DNA of 64,000 nucleotides from CAZUXY01 sp964624235 (GTDB lineage: Bacteria; Spirochaetota; UBA4802; UBA5368): contig CAZUXY010000022.1 of the NCBI GenBank assembly GCA_964624235.1, positions 1-64,000 on the forward strand. The letters are read 5' to 3'. Below are positions 40,677 to 50,470 of the stretch, one piece after another (within the stretch, counting starts at the first letter, position 1; every line of letters starts with the position of its first letter). Both the position numbers and the translations under genes were made by a program. Under the pieces are notes generated by a model. It did no database searches. It was not told where the DNA came from and saw only the letters and a list, made by a program, of their open reading frames with translations.

Positions 40677-42517
40677 TTATTCTATACCCAGTTTCCTGTC
40701 GATTTTTAGTTTGTTGACCGAGAGTATTTCCCCGGTTTCCACCCGCAGTAGTTTCAGAAAAATCTCATAGGTGTCTTTCCGCTCATACAGTGTGCCTCCT
40801 ATCATCATTTTGGCACCGATTAGTTTTCCAACTTTGACGGCGTTTTCATCCTTCATTAACCCGGAATATTGCAGTTCAAGTTCCTTCAGCACCTTTTGCA
40901 GTTCTTTTCTCTCCACGATCATGAAGGTCTTGTTTTTGTTGAGCGAAAAGCTCATCTGTTCGGTGAAATACTCCGCGTTGGCCTTTAATCCCGGCATGGA
41001 AGGATTGAACGGGATCAGGGTGGCGGGTGTCTTTTTTTCAATGCTGATACTTGAGTAATCGATAAGTTGGTCTACAGACATGGCGAAAAGCTTCTGCAGT
41101 GTCTCTTCGTTCTTTTCATCATCAATTTTGGTGGCCTGTATATATGATTCGCCCATGTCCAGTTTCTGGTCGGTTAAATGCGCAAGCTCTTCTTTTGCAA
41201 AACGGATTATTATACTCTCAAGCTTGTCGGTCTGGAAATTAGAGCCTGTGTGGTGACTGACGCTTCCCTCTTTCCCCCCTTCACTCTCACCTTTCTCACC
41301 GTAAGTCAGAAATATATATTTTGCATAGGTGTACTGCGCTATCTGCCGTAATACATATTCACCCATGAGGTCCAGACCGCCGGTTCCCACGCTGAAAAAC
41401 TTGATGCCCATCTTCTGAGCGTCCCTTGCCGCATGCGCGTACGTATATTTCTGACCGTAATCCAGATGTGGAGGGGCATCGGTAATTATGAATGAAAGCC
41501 GTATGCCGTTACTGTTCCACTGGATTTTTTTTATTGAGTCACTCAGGGCGGACTGCAGATCCTCTGGACCGTCCCCTCCGCCTGATGCTTCGACCTCCTG
41601 AAGTCTTTTAATGAAATCATCCAGGCTTGAGGTCAGCGGAATCACCTTTGTGACATATACATCATCGACATCCTTGTACAACACCATGCCGAATCTGAGT
41701 TTCGGTTTAATGGAGATTGACGAAAGATTCATGTTAATGATTTCAATGGTGTTCTTCAAACGGCTTATCTCCTCACCCATGCTTCCCGTGGTGTCCATAA
41801 TGAATACGATATCCAGCGGGATCTGCTGCGGGTTGTGCCGGGGGACTGGTAATTTTACTTCGACCACCCTGTTCCCCTGGCGGTCGAATTCAATCTCTTT
41901 TGTTTGATTACCCGAATACACCTTTGCTCGATACTTTTTAGCCGATTGACCGTATTCCGCAGGGAAAAATAAAAAACTTCCGTCGGCATATGTTCTGCCG
42001 GAGACCAGAAGATTACGTCTGTCATAAACCTCTATGTCTGCGTTTGCTATGGATNNNNNNNNNNTTTCCCGTTGGAGTCAATCACCCTGATGAATATACG
42101 TTCCTTGATATTCAACAAATAGTGATTGACCTTCTGTCCGTACTGTTCGAGAAAATTGGTAAAATAGTTGAATTGCCTGTTGTCGTCGGCGAATCCCGCT
42201 TTGAGTCCTGATACAGCAGGTGCTTTTGCCGTAAACCCGCGGGATTTCGACGTTTTGTGCACAGACGCACTGTCCTTGAATCCAAGTTCAGAAGCTTTTT
42301 CGCCGCCTCCGTTCTTTTTCTTTTTTATGCGTTTATCTTCCGATGGTGACTTGGCCGCGGGCATGTGATCACTGGAACCCAGAACCTTTTTATCGGCGTC
42401 TATAGACCGATCCGCTTTTCTGGTTTCTTCTTTTGCGCCGCCCTCCTTTTTAAGTGAACCGCTGCATCCGGAAACTAGAAAAAACAGGGCGATCGAAATT
42501 ACAAGATATCGCTTCAT
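40677..42517 (-). CDS. vWA lipoprotein with CsgG/FlgO-like C-terminal domain (interrupted by gap)
   Basis: The gene is split by a 10-N gap but both sides belong together. The N-terminus is a lipoprotein signal (MKRYLVISIALFFLVSGC, lipobox Cys18) followed by a low-complexity charged region. Next comes a carboxypeptidase-regulatory-like beta domain that spans the gap (FIRVIDSNGK, then IANADIEVYDRRNLLVSGRTYADGSF). A von Willebrand factor A domain with MIDAS DTTGSMGE follows, then a CsgG/FlgO-like domain (FMIVERKELQKVLKELELQ...GKLIGAKMMIGGTLYE). It is likely a periplasm- or surface-anchored protein of about 610 residues. The N count does not preserve the frame, so the gap length is only an estimate. 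Confidence 0.78.
42055..42064. other. Assembly gap of 10 N
   Basis: Ten N inside the vWA lipoprotein gene. Reading frames on the two sides would be continuous if the missing length were 8 or 11, not 10, so the size is nominal. Confidence 0.9.
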
Positions 42518-42867
42518 CATATTCCTCCATAGATTTGACCACACCGGATTGAAACCTGCATCTGAATATTCGACAAGTTTAAAATGAAGAGGTTCCATCA
42601 GTTGTAAAATTATTCATTGAATGGCGATCAAACATAAGCCGCCAGTAAATACAAAAGCACTTAATATCCATTGAATAACGAAGTACTTTCCATTCGGTAT
42701 TCTACGTGAGTAATGCACAGCAATGAATTTACATGGGATGACGGTCTCTGTCAAACAGATAACCCGCTGAATCATATACAATGCAGTACCGGGAGAATAG
42801 CAGCTGTTATGCAACAACGGCAGAAGCAGGCGTCCCTTGAGACTTCGCTCTAGTGGATTTGTTCTGA
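42518..42867. other. Intergenic region, no gene seen
   Basis: About 350 bases between the vWA lipoprotein start and the end of htpG. It must hold the promoter of the lipoprotein gene, whose ribosome-binding site (GGAGG) is visible. I see no convincing gene, terminator or repeat. Confidence 0.5.
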
Positions 42868-44739
42868 TTATTGCAGCCCTTTTTCAAGAAACCTGTTGAG
42901 TCTTTTAACGAATAATGCCGGGTCTTCAGGTTTTAGCCCTTCTATCAACATGGCCTGCTCCAGCAGCAGTAAACTGGCGTCTTCTATCACATCCTTATCC
43001 TCCAGCAGACCAATTTTTTTTACAATCTGATGTTCAGGATTTATTTCCAGTACAGGTTTTATCCCTGAGAATTCTTTGTGTCCCATGGCCTTCAGTATAT
43101 TCTGCATTTTCACCGTCGGATCGGTTTCATCCGCAACGATGCATGAAGGTGATTCACTCAGGCGTGTGCTCGCCCGTACGTTCTTCACCCTGTCCTTCAA
43201 AGCTCCCTTTATTTTTTCGATTATCGGTTCAACCGCCTTTTCCTTGTCTCTGTCTTCGGGTGATTTAATATCCTCAGCCGCATCGACACGATTGACCGAC
43301 TTGAATTCGTAATCTTTATACTTCCCCACCGAAATAATGACTATATCATCGATATCATCATCCATGATTAAAACTTCGACATCCTTTTCATTGTACAATT
43401 CCAGCAGGGGTGATCTCCTCAGGGTCTGCTCCCTTTCCCCCGTGATATAATAAATCGACTTTTGATCCGGTTTCATACGGCTAATATACTCCGCGAGACC
43501 GGTGTATCCTTCTGATTTCGTCGATTTAAATCGAACCAGATCAAGCAGGGTTTCCCTGTTTTCAGTATCCTGATACAGACCTTCTTTAATGGGTTTCCCA
43601 AACTCACGATAGAATTCGTCATATTTTGCTCTGTCAGTGGCGAGGGTCTGAATTTCACCCAGGACCTTTTTTACGGAAGCCGACTTGATTTTAGCCAGTA
43701 CCCTGTTGTGCTGCAGTGTCTCCCTGCCTACATTGAGAGGAAGATCCTCAGAATCAATGATGCCCTTTATGAACCTGAGATACGATGGCATAAGGTCACG
43801 GGCTTCGTCAGTGATAAACACTCTTTTCACATAAAGCTTCACACCGGGACGAAAGTCTGAAAAGTAAAGATCGAATGGAGCCTTTTGTGGAATATAAAAA
43901 AGCGTAGTGTATTCCATTGCACCTTCAGCCTGTGTATGTATGTGCAGCAGGGGATCAGTGGTATCGTGCGAGATGATCTTATAAAACTCGTTGTAGTCCT
44001 CCGTTTTCAACTCCGATTTGGGGCGTTTCCATAGCGCCGATGCATCGTTTATTTTTTCTTCCTTGATTTCTTTTCGTGAAGTCCTTTTATCACCCTCTCC
44101 TTCATATACGGTTTCTTCATAGTGCAGATATATGGGAAAAGGAATGTGATTGGAGTACTTCTTGATTATATTTTCTATAGCCCAGCGATTGGCATATTCT
44201 TTACCATCATCATTCAGAAAAAGCGTCACGGTAGTGCCATTTACGTCCCTGCTCCCCTCTTCAATCTCAAAATCACCTTTCCCGTCGCTTCTCCACAGGA
44301 AAGCCCGTTCCTCACCGGCTTTTCTGCTGAGCACCTCTACCTTCTCTGCAACAATATATGAAGAGTAGAATCCCACTCCGAATTGTCCGATTAAATTCGC
44401 GGTGTTCTTCTGTTCTTTGGAAAGTTTTTCCAGAAAATCCCTGGTGCCTGATTTTGCGATTGTGCCAAGGTTTTCAGCCATATCCTCTTCATTCATTCCG
44501 ATACCGGTATCAGAAATCGCAATGGTCCCTTCGACCTGGTTGAAGTGTATGTCGATTCTGGGATCAAAAGACAGGTTCTTGAATTTATCGTCGGTGTAGG
44601 TAAGGAACTTCAATTTGTCCAGCGCGTCAGAGCTGTTTGATATAAGTTCTCTTAGAAATATTTCACGGTGTGAGTACAGTGAATGGATGATTATATGCAA
44701 CAGTTGCGCGACTTCAGTCTTGAATTTATGTTTTGCCAT
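42868..44739 (-). CDS. htpG: Molecular chaperone HtpG (Hsp90)
   Basis: This 623-residue Hsp90 has the full-length bacterial form. The GHKL ATPase N-domain includes FLRELISNSSDALDKL, ISDTGIGMNEEDM and GQFGVGFYSSY. The middle domain contains FYIPQKAPFDLY, LYVKRVFITDEA and LNVGRETLQ, and the C-terminal dimerisation domain ends in FVKRLNRFLEKGL. It folds and stabilises client proteins in the cytoplasm. No clear heat-shock promoter was identified in the 226-base gap upstream. Confidence 0.97.
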   Translation of the reverse strand: MAKHKFKTEVAQLLHIIIHSLYSHREIFLRELISNSSDALDKLKFLTYTDDKFKNLSFDPRIDIHFNQVEGTIAISDTGIGMNEEDMAENLGTIAKSGTRDFLEKLSKEQKNTANLIGQFGVGFYSSYIVAEKVEVLSRKAGEERAFLWRSDGKGDFEIEEGSRDVNGTTVTLFLNDDGKEYANRWAIENIIKKYSNHIPFPIYLHYEETVYEGEGDKRTSRKEIKEEKINDASALWKRPKSELKTEDYNEFYKIISHDTTDPLLHIHTQAEGAMEYTTLFYIPQKAPFDLYFSDFRPGVKLYVKRVFITDEARDLMPSYLRFIKGIIDSEDLPLNVGRETLQHNRVLAKIKSASVKKVLGEIQTLATDRAKYDEFYREFGKPIKEGLYQDTENRETLLDLVRFKSTKSEGYTGLAEYISRMKPDQKSIYYITGEREQTLRRSPLLELYNEKDVEVLIMDDDIDDIVIISVGKYKDYEFKSVNRVDAAEDIKSPEDRDKEKAVEPIIEKIKGALKDRVKNVRASTRLSESPSCIVADETDPTVKMQNILKAMGHKEFSGIKPVLEINPEHQIVKKIGLLEDKDVIEDASLLLLEQAMLIEGLKPEDPALFVKRLNRFLEKGLQ

Positions 44740-44965
44740 GACAATGCTCCTCTTCCGTAATATTTATAATTATGTTGTTCGCACGAGGTTTTCTGAAAGA
44801 GTGGTTTTTCTACCATCAAAGCCGGTCGGTGTTTGAAGATAAAAAAGCAAATGTTAACTTAATCCGTCCAGTAAAAAATATAATGCATGTATTTAATAAC
44901 GACAAACATTCTTTCGACAATTTTTAGATGCGGTATTTTGGTATTATCATGAGAATGCACAGGAA

Positions 44966-45493
44966 TCAGCGACTGTGCTCTATACTCTTCAATCCCGTTC
45001 TGCATTGTTGCGTAAGTTCTCCATAGGCCGCGATGCCCAGGCGTAGCATTTCCCTGTGGCGTTCTTCAATACGTCCGGTTTCAACAGCCGGTATGCCGCC
45101 GAATATTTTTTCACTCTTAACTACCTGTCCTTTGCGTACAAAGGACTTTTCAGCGACAATCGACCAGTCTTCGATCACGGCATTGTCTGAAACGAGCGAT
45201 TGCATTCCGGTCAGGGTCCAGTTTCCCAATCGGGCGTTATGGATCATGGCCATATGACCTATAATGGCATTACTGCCGACAATGCATTCTTTCGCACAAT
45301 GTATTACCACATAATCCTCAATTACGGAGTTGTCTCCAATGATTATTTTTCCAAAATCACCGCGCAGTACCGCTCCGAACCCGATATACACATTTTCACC
45401 TATAATCACGTTCCCGATAATCGCCGAACCAGGCGCCACAAAGGACCCTTTTCCGATTACCGGTGTTCTATCGTTTAATTCATATACCGGCAT
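44966..45493 (-). CDS. Gamma-carbonic-anhydrase/PaaY-like hexapeptide protein
   Basis: This 175-residue left-handed beta-helix protein is built of hexapeptide repeats (IIGNVI IGENVY IGFGAV). The three histidines that bind the metal in gamma-class carbonic anhydrases are in place: His65 (VVIHCA), His80 (IIGHMAMIH) and His85. It may hydrate CO2, or act as a PaaY/CaiE-like thioesterase or acetyltransferase-fold protein. It lies 22 bases downstream of the MFS gene on the same strand. Confidence 0.85.
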   Translation of the reverse strand: MPVYELNDRTPVIGKGSFVAPGSAIIGNVIIGENVYIGFGAVLRGDFGKIIIGDNSVIEDYVVIHCAKECIVGSNAIIGHMAMIHNARLGNWTLTGMQSLVSDNAVIEDWSIVAEKSFVRKGQVVKSEKIFGGIPAVETGRIEERHREMLRLGIAAYGELTQQCRTGLKSIEHSR

Positions 45494-45515
45494 ATCAACC
45501 TCATAAAGCGTATAT

Positions 45516-46730
45516 TTATTCCATAATCAACGGCGGTTTCACCACAGTTGTACCTTCAGCGATAATGGAAAAAGACGTAAAACCTGCGGTTAATGGAACA
45601 ACCAGAACCGTTGCCGCGCACATGAAAACAGCACCGGCCATGAATGCTATCTCCATTTCCATTACGTCGATGACCAGGCCCGTCAGTATGGGACCCAGAA
45701 TCAAACCTAAACTGTGTGACATAGTCAGTAAAGAGATCAGCGTGCCCATGGCGCCGAAATGCTTACCGGCAATTACGGTCATTGCCATGATGGAGGGTAC
45801 GGAAAATCCGCCTCCGATACCGATAAGGCAGCTGACGATATACAACTCCCAGGGATGCTGAATCCGGATAAGATAAAGCATCGAAGCGGTCGTCAGCACC
45901 CCTCCTGCGATGATGAGTGGGACTTTTCGTGTTTTATCTGCAACTATACCCATGGGCGTCATCATTAACGCGCTCACCAGTACACTGATGGAAATTATCA
46001 ATCCTATGGAGAGGGCATTCATGTTGAACCTGCTTGCCGCTATTATCGGCGTAAAGGCCCATATCGAACCCATGCACATGGTATAGGCGGTCCGGAAGAT
46101 GAATAATCCTGAGATATAACGGTTGAATATCAGGTCACGGTATTTTACTTCGATGCTGTTTCTCTTTTTGCCGTGTTCATTGCCGGTGGCCGGGAGCAAT
46201 ACCAGGCTGGACACCAAGCCGCAAAGGAATATCAAACCCATAACGCCGAACGATGCTTTTATGCCCAGATGGTCTTTGATCAGCCCTCCCAGGACAGGTC
46301 CCGCACTCAAGCCGCCGTAAAGTCCTACGTTGACGATTCCCAGAATGTATCCCTCACGGTTGCCCGGAGAGATCTCTCCTGCGTATGCCTGGGCTACCGG
46401 CAGTATCATGGCAGCGGCAATTCCCTGGAAAAACCTGATGATCAACAGCATCTCTATTTTATCGGCAAAAGCGAATGATACGGATGCCGCGATGTACGCG
46501 ATAAGACCCGTGACAATAAAGGGTTTTCTTCCTGACCTGTCGGACCAGAGCCCGAAACAGGGCAGAAAGATCGTCCGTGAGATGGAAAAGGCACCGAAAA
46601 TAAGCCCCACGACGGACGCGGATGCACCCAGGGTGCGGGCGTATACCGGGAGCAACGGTACGACGATACCATTTCCAAGGGTGGCGGAAAAAACTGCAAT
46701 AACAAGGACGATAATAATCTTCCAGTTCAT
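45516..46730 (-). CDS. MFS transporter
   Basis: This 404-residue integral membrane protein has 12 predicted helices and the major-facilitator signature between helices 2 and 3 (FLPCFGLWSDRSGRKP). A drug-efflux-like motif C is visible in LGIVNVGLYGGLSAGPVLGGLI. The second half carries the repeat of motif A (GIVADKTRKVP). It most resembles multidrug or sugar exporters; the substrate cannot be read from sequence. It is probably transcribed with the downstream hexapeptide gene. Confidence 0.88.
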   Translation of the reverse strand: MNWKIIIVLVIAVFSATLGNGIVVPLLPVYARTLGASASVVGLIFGAFSISRTIFLPCFGLWSDRSGRKPFIVTGLIAYIAASVSFAFADKIEMLLIIRFFQGIAAAMILPVAQAYAGEISPGNREGYILGIVNVGLYGGLSAGPVLGGLIKDHLGIKASFGVMGLIFLCGLVSSLVLLPATGNEHGKKRNSIEVKYRDLIFNRYISGLFIFRTAYTMCMGSIWAFTPIIAASRFNMNALSIGLIISISVLVSALMMTPMGIVADKTRKVPLIIAGGVLTTASMLYLIRIQHPWELYIVSCLIGIGGGFSVPSIMAMTVIAGKHFGAMGTLISLLTMSHSLGLILGPILTGLVIDVMEMEIAFMAGAVFMCAATVLVVPLTAGFTSFSIIAEGTTVVKPPLIME

Positions 46731-47038
46731 ATCGACGGTGAATTATTAGGCGTATTCTACATAACGCATGAAAATAAACAGGTATGATATGAGAAACAAG
46801 TATTATTTTATTCATGCAGTCCGGTTTTACAGAAAATGATTATTACCATAAAACAGGTATTATATTATTTTATGATAATTATTGAGTTGAAATCATTATA
46901 TTATAAGGTATAGTGGTTTCTCTGCGTGTGGTGTATAGAAAACAGCACTAAAGCAACAGTATTGTTGTTTTTAAGCATATTACGTTTGTACTTACACCCG
47001 GTCTTCATTCATGCAAACGGGGAAAAGCAAGGAGGACT
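46731..47038. other. AT-rich intergenic region between divergent genes
   Basis: About 300 AT-rich bases between the divergent MFS gene and the ribbon-helix-helix gene. It must contain promoters for both. I see no clear RNA gene or repeat; apparent short frames in it have no ribosome-binding site. Confidence 0.4.
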
Positions 47039-47215
47039 ATGGAAAGAAAAACAATTTATATGCCCAAGAAATTATGGGATCAGGTTGATTCACTCGCAAG
47101 GTTTTTTTCCAGGGAAGAGGACCGGAAGATATCAGGCTCCGAAGTAATACGCAGGGCACTGGTGGAACTGAGCTTCAAATATGAGAAGTTCAAAACCAAA
47201 GGCAGGAAAAAATAA
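47039..47215 (+). CDS. Ribbon-helix-helix DNA-binding protein
   Basis: A 58-residue protein starting after an AAGGAGGA ribosome-binding site. The sequence RKTIYMPKKLWDQVDSLARFF is the beta strand and first helix, and KISGSEVIRRALVELSF is the second helix of an Arc/CopG-type ribbon-helix-helix fold, with a lysine-rich tail. Such proteins are dimeric repressors or antitoxins. No toxin partner is adjacent; the next gene is a membrane enzyme on the other strand. Confidence 0.72.
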   Translation: MERKTIYMPKKLWDQVDSLARFFSREEDRKISGSEVIRRALVELSFKYEKFKTKGRKK

Positions 47216-47237
47216 GATAGTTCCAAAGCAGTCTGCC

Positions 47238-47906
47238 TCAGATAAATAAATGCGTACTCAAAGCGATTAAGAGCTGTCCAGAGTAATAGAACGCCAGACT
47301 GATTCTGTTATACCTGAAAGGAAACCTGAAACGCGCTACGGCCAGGATGACATCTGAAATATAGAACAGCACCGCACCTGTTGATATAAGAATCCCCTGT
47401 TCCAGGGTGAAAACATCGGTAAAAAACGCAGCAAAAGCCCTGTTAACCATCAAACTGATAATTACAATATAGAAAACCACCGGTATTGTCATACCTTCCA
47501 GTCCGGGACGCAGGAACCAGTATATTACCACAGCGGCTATTCCCAGTATTACTCCTGAAAAAATATCCCTGGTTGAAAAACCCGCATACGCAATAAATGC
47601 GATGATATATACAATATGGGCAATCAGGAATGATGCCAAACCGAGCCTGAACATTTTAATCTGCTGACGGTACATCAATGCCATGTCGCCGCCGAATGAA
47701 AAAGCCAGACCAAGCAGTATCAGAAAGCTGTACTGCAACCGATGCCCGGAAACCATAAATGAAAGCAGCACTACCATGACCAGCAGCAGTGTCGAAACAG
47801 GTTTATATTGCTTTATTTTATCAAGGTCTTCCTTAAACTCCGCCATAATGAGTCGGGTGACGGTATAGATAAGTATCAGTCCGATGAGCAGAAGTATTGT
47901 TTGCAT
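47238..47906 (-). CDS. YhhN/TMEM86 family membrane protein (lysoplasmalogenase-like)
   Basis: A 222-residue protein with about eight transmembrane helices. It carries the two acidic motifs of the YhhN family: SFGGDMALMY near residue 70 and FYISDVILAVARF near 183. Mammalian TMEM86B hydrolyses the vinyl-ether bond of lysoplasmalogens; bacterial activity is likely but unproven for this protein. It is a single gene converging on the ribbon-helix-helix gene. Confidence 0.82.
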   Translation of the reverse strand: MQTILLLIGLILIYTVTRLIMAEFKEDLDKIKQYKPVSTLLLVMVVLLSFMVSGHRLQYSFLILLGLAFSFGGDMALMYRQQIKMFRLGLASFLIAHIVYIIAFIAYAGFSTRDIFSGVILGIAAVVIYWFLRPGLEGMTIPVVFYIVIISLMVNRAFAAFFTDVFTLEQGILISTGAVLFYISDVILAVARFRFPFRYNRISLAFYYSGQLLIALSTHLFI

Positions 47907-48086
47907 AATGCCTCTTATTTAAGCGATTTTTAATATTTTTTGATCGTGTATCACGTTACTGATTTTTATTGTTACCATGTACTGTACGTTATGTTCCATC
48001 TTCTGTATATTTATTATAAATTGCTTGATGTATGCTCACGATGCCATAAATAATTACATCAGGGCGAAGTAATCCTTGGAGGATGT

Positions 48087-48638
48087 ATGGTTAGAGCAGC
48101 ACTTATACTACTCATGGCGTTGCCGCTTGGTTGTTCTTCTCTCATGACGCAAGACGGGCGCAGGGCCCAAATAATCATCAGTGCAAATTTTGATATGCAA
48201 CGCAACAAGAAAATCGCCGTGCTCCCCTTTACCAACAAGGGTATGCCAGGTTCCAACGAGTCTCTGAGCGATGAACTCTCAACAGAATTGATGGGGCTTG
48301 GTTTTGTGGTCGTTGAGCGTACCAGGCTGCAGAGCATACTTAAAGAAATGAAAATCACCGCCGATGAGACCTTTTCAAAGGAAAAACTGAATAAGATCGG
48401 TGAGATGCTTCAGCTGGATTGCATCGTTCTGGGATCAGCTTATTATTCCTCCATATCCGGTTCCATGAACACGGAATCAAGTAAAGGTCTGTATGATCTT
48501 CAGAAAATCTCTTTTCGAATGGTTGAACTTTCCACAGGTCAAGTAATGATTTCAGGATACTGTACGCCTGTGTTCGGCGGTTCAATGGTCAAGGAAATAG
48601 GTATAAAACTCAAATCCATGATAAATGCAAAGAAGTAA
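48087..48638 (+). CDS. CsgG/FlgO-like lipoprotein
   Basis: A 183-residue protein with a short lipoprotein signal (MVRAALILLMALPLGC, lipobox Cys16). A single CsgG/FlgO-like domain follows: KKIAVLPFTNKGMPGSNESLSDELSTELMGLGFVVVERTRLQSILKEMKI, then GEMLQLDCIVLGSAYYSS. Such domains assemble into outer-membrane or periplasmic rings or serve as partners of them. It has the same domain class as the C-terminus of the vWA lipoprotein at 40677. It has a GGAGG ribosome-binding site and appears monocistronic. Confidence 0.8.
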   Translation: MVRAALILLMALPLGCSSLMTQDGRRAQIIISANFDMQRNKKIAVLPFTNKGMPGSNESLSDELSTELMGLGFVVVERTRLQSILKEMKITADETFSKEKLNKIGEMLQLDCIVLGSAYYSSISGSMNTESSKGLYDLQKISFRMVELSTGQVMISGYCTPVFGGSMVKEIGIKLKSMINAKK

Positions 48639-48679
48639 ACCTTACCGCCGGCGACGGTAACCGGTTCCGCGTATACTGC

Positions 48680-49309
48680 TTAACCTTGCAGCAGGCCTTT
48701 TATGCGGCCCACAGCCTCAAAGGCATTGGACGCATAACCGCTTGCCTGTATTTTATCGGCAAATTCCTGGGTTAACGGCGCCCCTCCTACAATGATCTTC
48801 GCTTTTGAGTCCACTGCCCTAATTTCTTTAATTATGTGCTCCATGTGCTGCATGGTTGAACTTAACAGCGCTGAAAGACCCAGGACATCGGGGTTTTTCC
48901 GCCTGTACGCATCGACAAAGGTTTTTGTTTTGATATTTTCACCAAGATCATAGACTTCGAATCCAGCGCCCTCCAGGCACATTTTAACAAGGTTTTTACC
49001 GATCGAATGGATATCCCCTTCAACGGTACCTAATAAGATGAGGCCCTTGTTTTTTTCATCATGACTCATCCTTTTTTTCAGCACTTTCATCCCCGCCTCC
49101 ATGGCTTTAGCGGCAACTATGAGTTCGGGTATGAAAGCTTCACCGGCGGCAAACCTCGCCCCTATGGTCTCCATGGCGGGTATCATCGATTTTTCGAGTA
49201 TCTGTTTCGGATCGATCTTTCCATTTATACAGGCGTTTACGTTTTCCACCGTTTCTTCTTCTTCACCTGATAAGATTGAGGATTGTAATTTGTCCATCAA
49301 TGGATCCAT
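48680..49309 (-). CDS. Corrinoid (B12-binding) methyltransferase carrier protein
   Basis: This 209-residue protein resembles MtbC/MtaC/MttC. It has a helical cap domain (about 1-85: ILEKSMIPAMETIGARFAAGEAFIPELIVAAKAM) and a cobalamin-binding Rossmann domain with DIHSIGKNLV (Asp99, His101 and Gly104, the base-off His motif). GLSALLSSTMQHM and IIVGGAPLTQEFA follow. It carries a methyl group on cobalt between methyltransferases. The URO-D-type methyltransferase gene lies 18 bases upstream on the same strand. Confidence 0.92.
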   Translation of the reverse strand: MDPLMDKLQSSILSGEEEETVENVNACINGKIDPKQILEKSMIPAMETIGARFAAGEAFIPELIVAAKAMEAGMKVLKKRMSHDEKNKGLILLGTVEGDIHSIGKNLVKMCLEGAGFEVYDLGENIKTKTFVDAYRRKNPDVLGLSALLSSTMQHMEHIIKEIRAVDSKAKIIVGGAPLTQEFADKIQASGYASNAFEAVGRIKGLLQG

Positions 49310-49327
49310 AACAGGTACCTTCCTGTA

Positions 49328-50419
49328 TTAAAGGGTAATAGGATAATTCCCGTATTTTCGTGCCGCTTTAACCATCGCGATATAGTTTTCCGGCTTGCAT
49401 CCAGGGTGTATTGAATTGGACGAACTGATTATATACCCACCCCCGGGCGCAGCCGCCGCTATGGTACTCTTGACCGACGCATCCACCTCGGCCTCGGTTC
49501 CGAAAGGAAGCAGGTAGGTACAGTCGATGTTCCCTAGGATACACAACCTGTTGCGGAACCTGGATTTCATTTCGCCGATATCCATACACTGCGGCTGTAC
49601 CGGGTGAAAACCGTCGAAACCCGCTGCGGCTATGCTTTCCATGATAGGCCACATGTTCCCGTCGGAGTGCTTTATAATTTTCATGTTCCTTTTATGCGCC
49701 TCGTCAACGATTTCCCGGTGAAAGGGAAAGATAAAATCATTATACTGGGCGGGGGACATGAGCGTGGTCTGACTGAAGGCCAGATCACCGTCCAGCACCA
49801 TGATGTCGGCGCCCAGATCAGCGGCCTTATTGACGACCTCCAGTATGTAATCGGTCACCAGCCTGGCCAGATCTTTCACGAATGCATGGTTTTTCATGTA
49901 AAAATAAAGCAGCTTTTCCATGCTGCCCAGCAATGTCCAGCTTTCCCTGAAAGGACCGGGCTGTACAAAAACCTGGGCGAACGTTTCGCCAAGAGAACCC
50001 TTGGACGCCATGAGCATGAGGAAATCATTGTCAAGAGGATGATAGGGTTTGACCTTTTTCAGATCGCCGGGTTCGTTGACGGGCCCGCTGACCGCGGTGG
50101 CTTCCCCTTCCTCACTTATATAAAGAACCCTGCCCCAGCCGTCCCTGACATGGTTATCGTTTACCGGTTCGGTGCCCAGAATCGATATCGACGTCAGACC
50201 GTCAAGCTCGAGTTCTTTCGCCACAAGAAACAGCGTATTCAAAAGTTTGACCTTTTCCTCAAGGGTCATCTGCTGGGCGAATTTTTTAGGAGGGAGATCG
50301 TCGGTGAAAAACCTGCCCAGGTTGATTATCGATTCCTCATTGAATGCCATTTCCCACACGGGAACACGGTCCGGTTCCCTTCGGCTTATTGCCGTAATCA
50401 TTCTTTCCTTTCCCGTCAT
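49328..50419 (-). CDS. URO-D family methyltransferase (MtaA/MtbA-like)
   Basis: This 363-residue protein of the uroporphyrinogen-decarboxylase superfamily opens with MTGKERMITAISRREPDRVPVWE, the usual start of corrinoid-dependent methyltransferases and not of HemE. Candidate zinc ligands are in IIKHSDGNMW and in the C-terminal NSIHPGCKPENY. It probably transfers a methyl group to or from the adjacent corrinoid protein; the substrate is unknown. No reductive activator (RamA type) is present nearby. Confidence 0.85.
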   Translation of the reverse strand: MTGKERMITAISRREPDRVPVWEMAFNEESIINLGRFFTDDLPPKKFAQQMTLEEKVKLLNTLFLVAKELELDGLTSISILGTEPVNDNHVRDGWGRVLYISEEGEATAVSGPVNEPGDLKKVKPYHPLDNDFLMLMASKGSLGETFAQVFVQPGPFRESWTLLGSMEKLLYFYMKNHAFVKDLARLVTDYILEVVNKAADLGADIMVLDGDLAFSQTTLMSPAQYNDFIFPFHREIVDEAHKRNMKIIKHSDGNMWPIMESIAAAGFDGFHPVQPQCMDIGEMKSRFRNRLCILGNIDCTYLLPFGTEAEVDASVKSTIAAAAPGGGYIISSSNSIHPGCKPENYIAMVKAARKYGNYPITL

Positions 50420-50470
50420 GGCACCTCCGGAGAAGTAACGATTTTCCGTAATAGAATATAGTTACTTTTT

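Noticed and set aside
46926..47147. A 73-codon frame overlapping the ribbon-helix-helix gene
   Set aside because: The overlapping 58-codon gene at 47039 has an ideal ribosome-binding site and a recognisable DNA-binding fold; this frame has neither.
49604..50461. A 285-codon frame opposite the URO-D methyltransferase
   Set aside because: The minus strand encodes a complete methyltransferase here; the plus frame has no motif and no ribosome-binding site.
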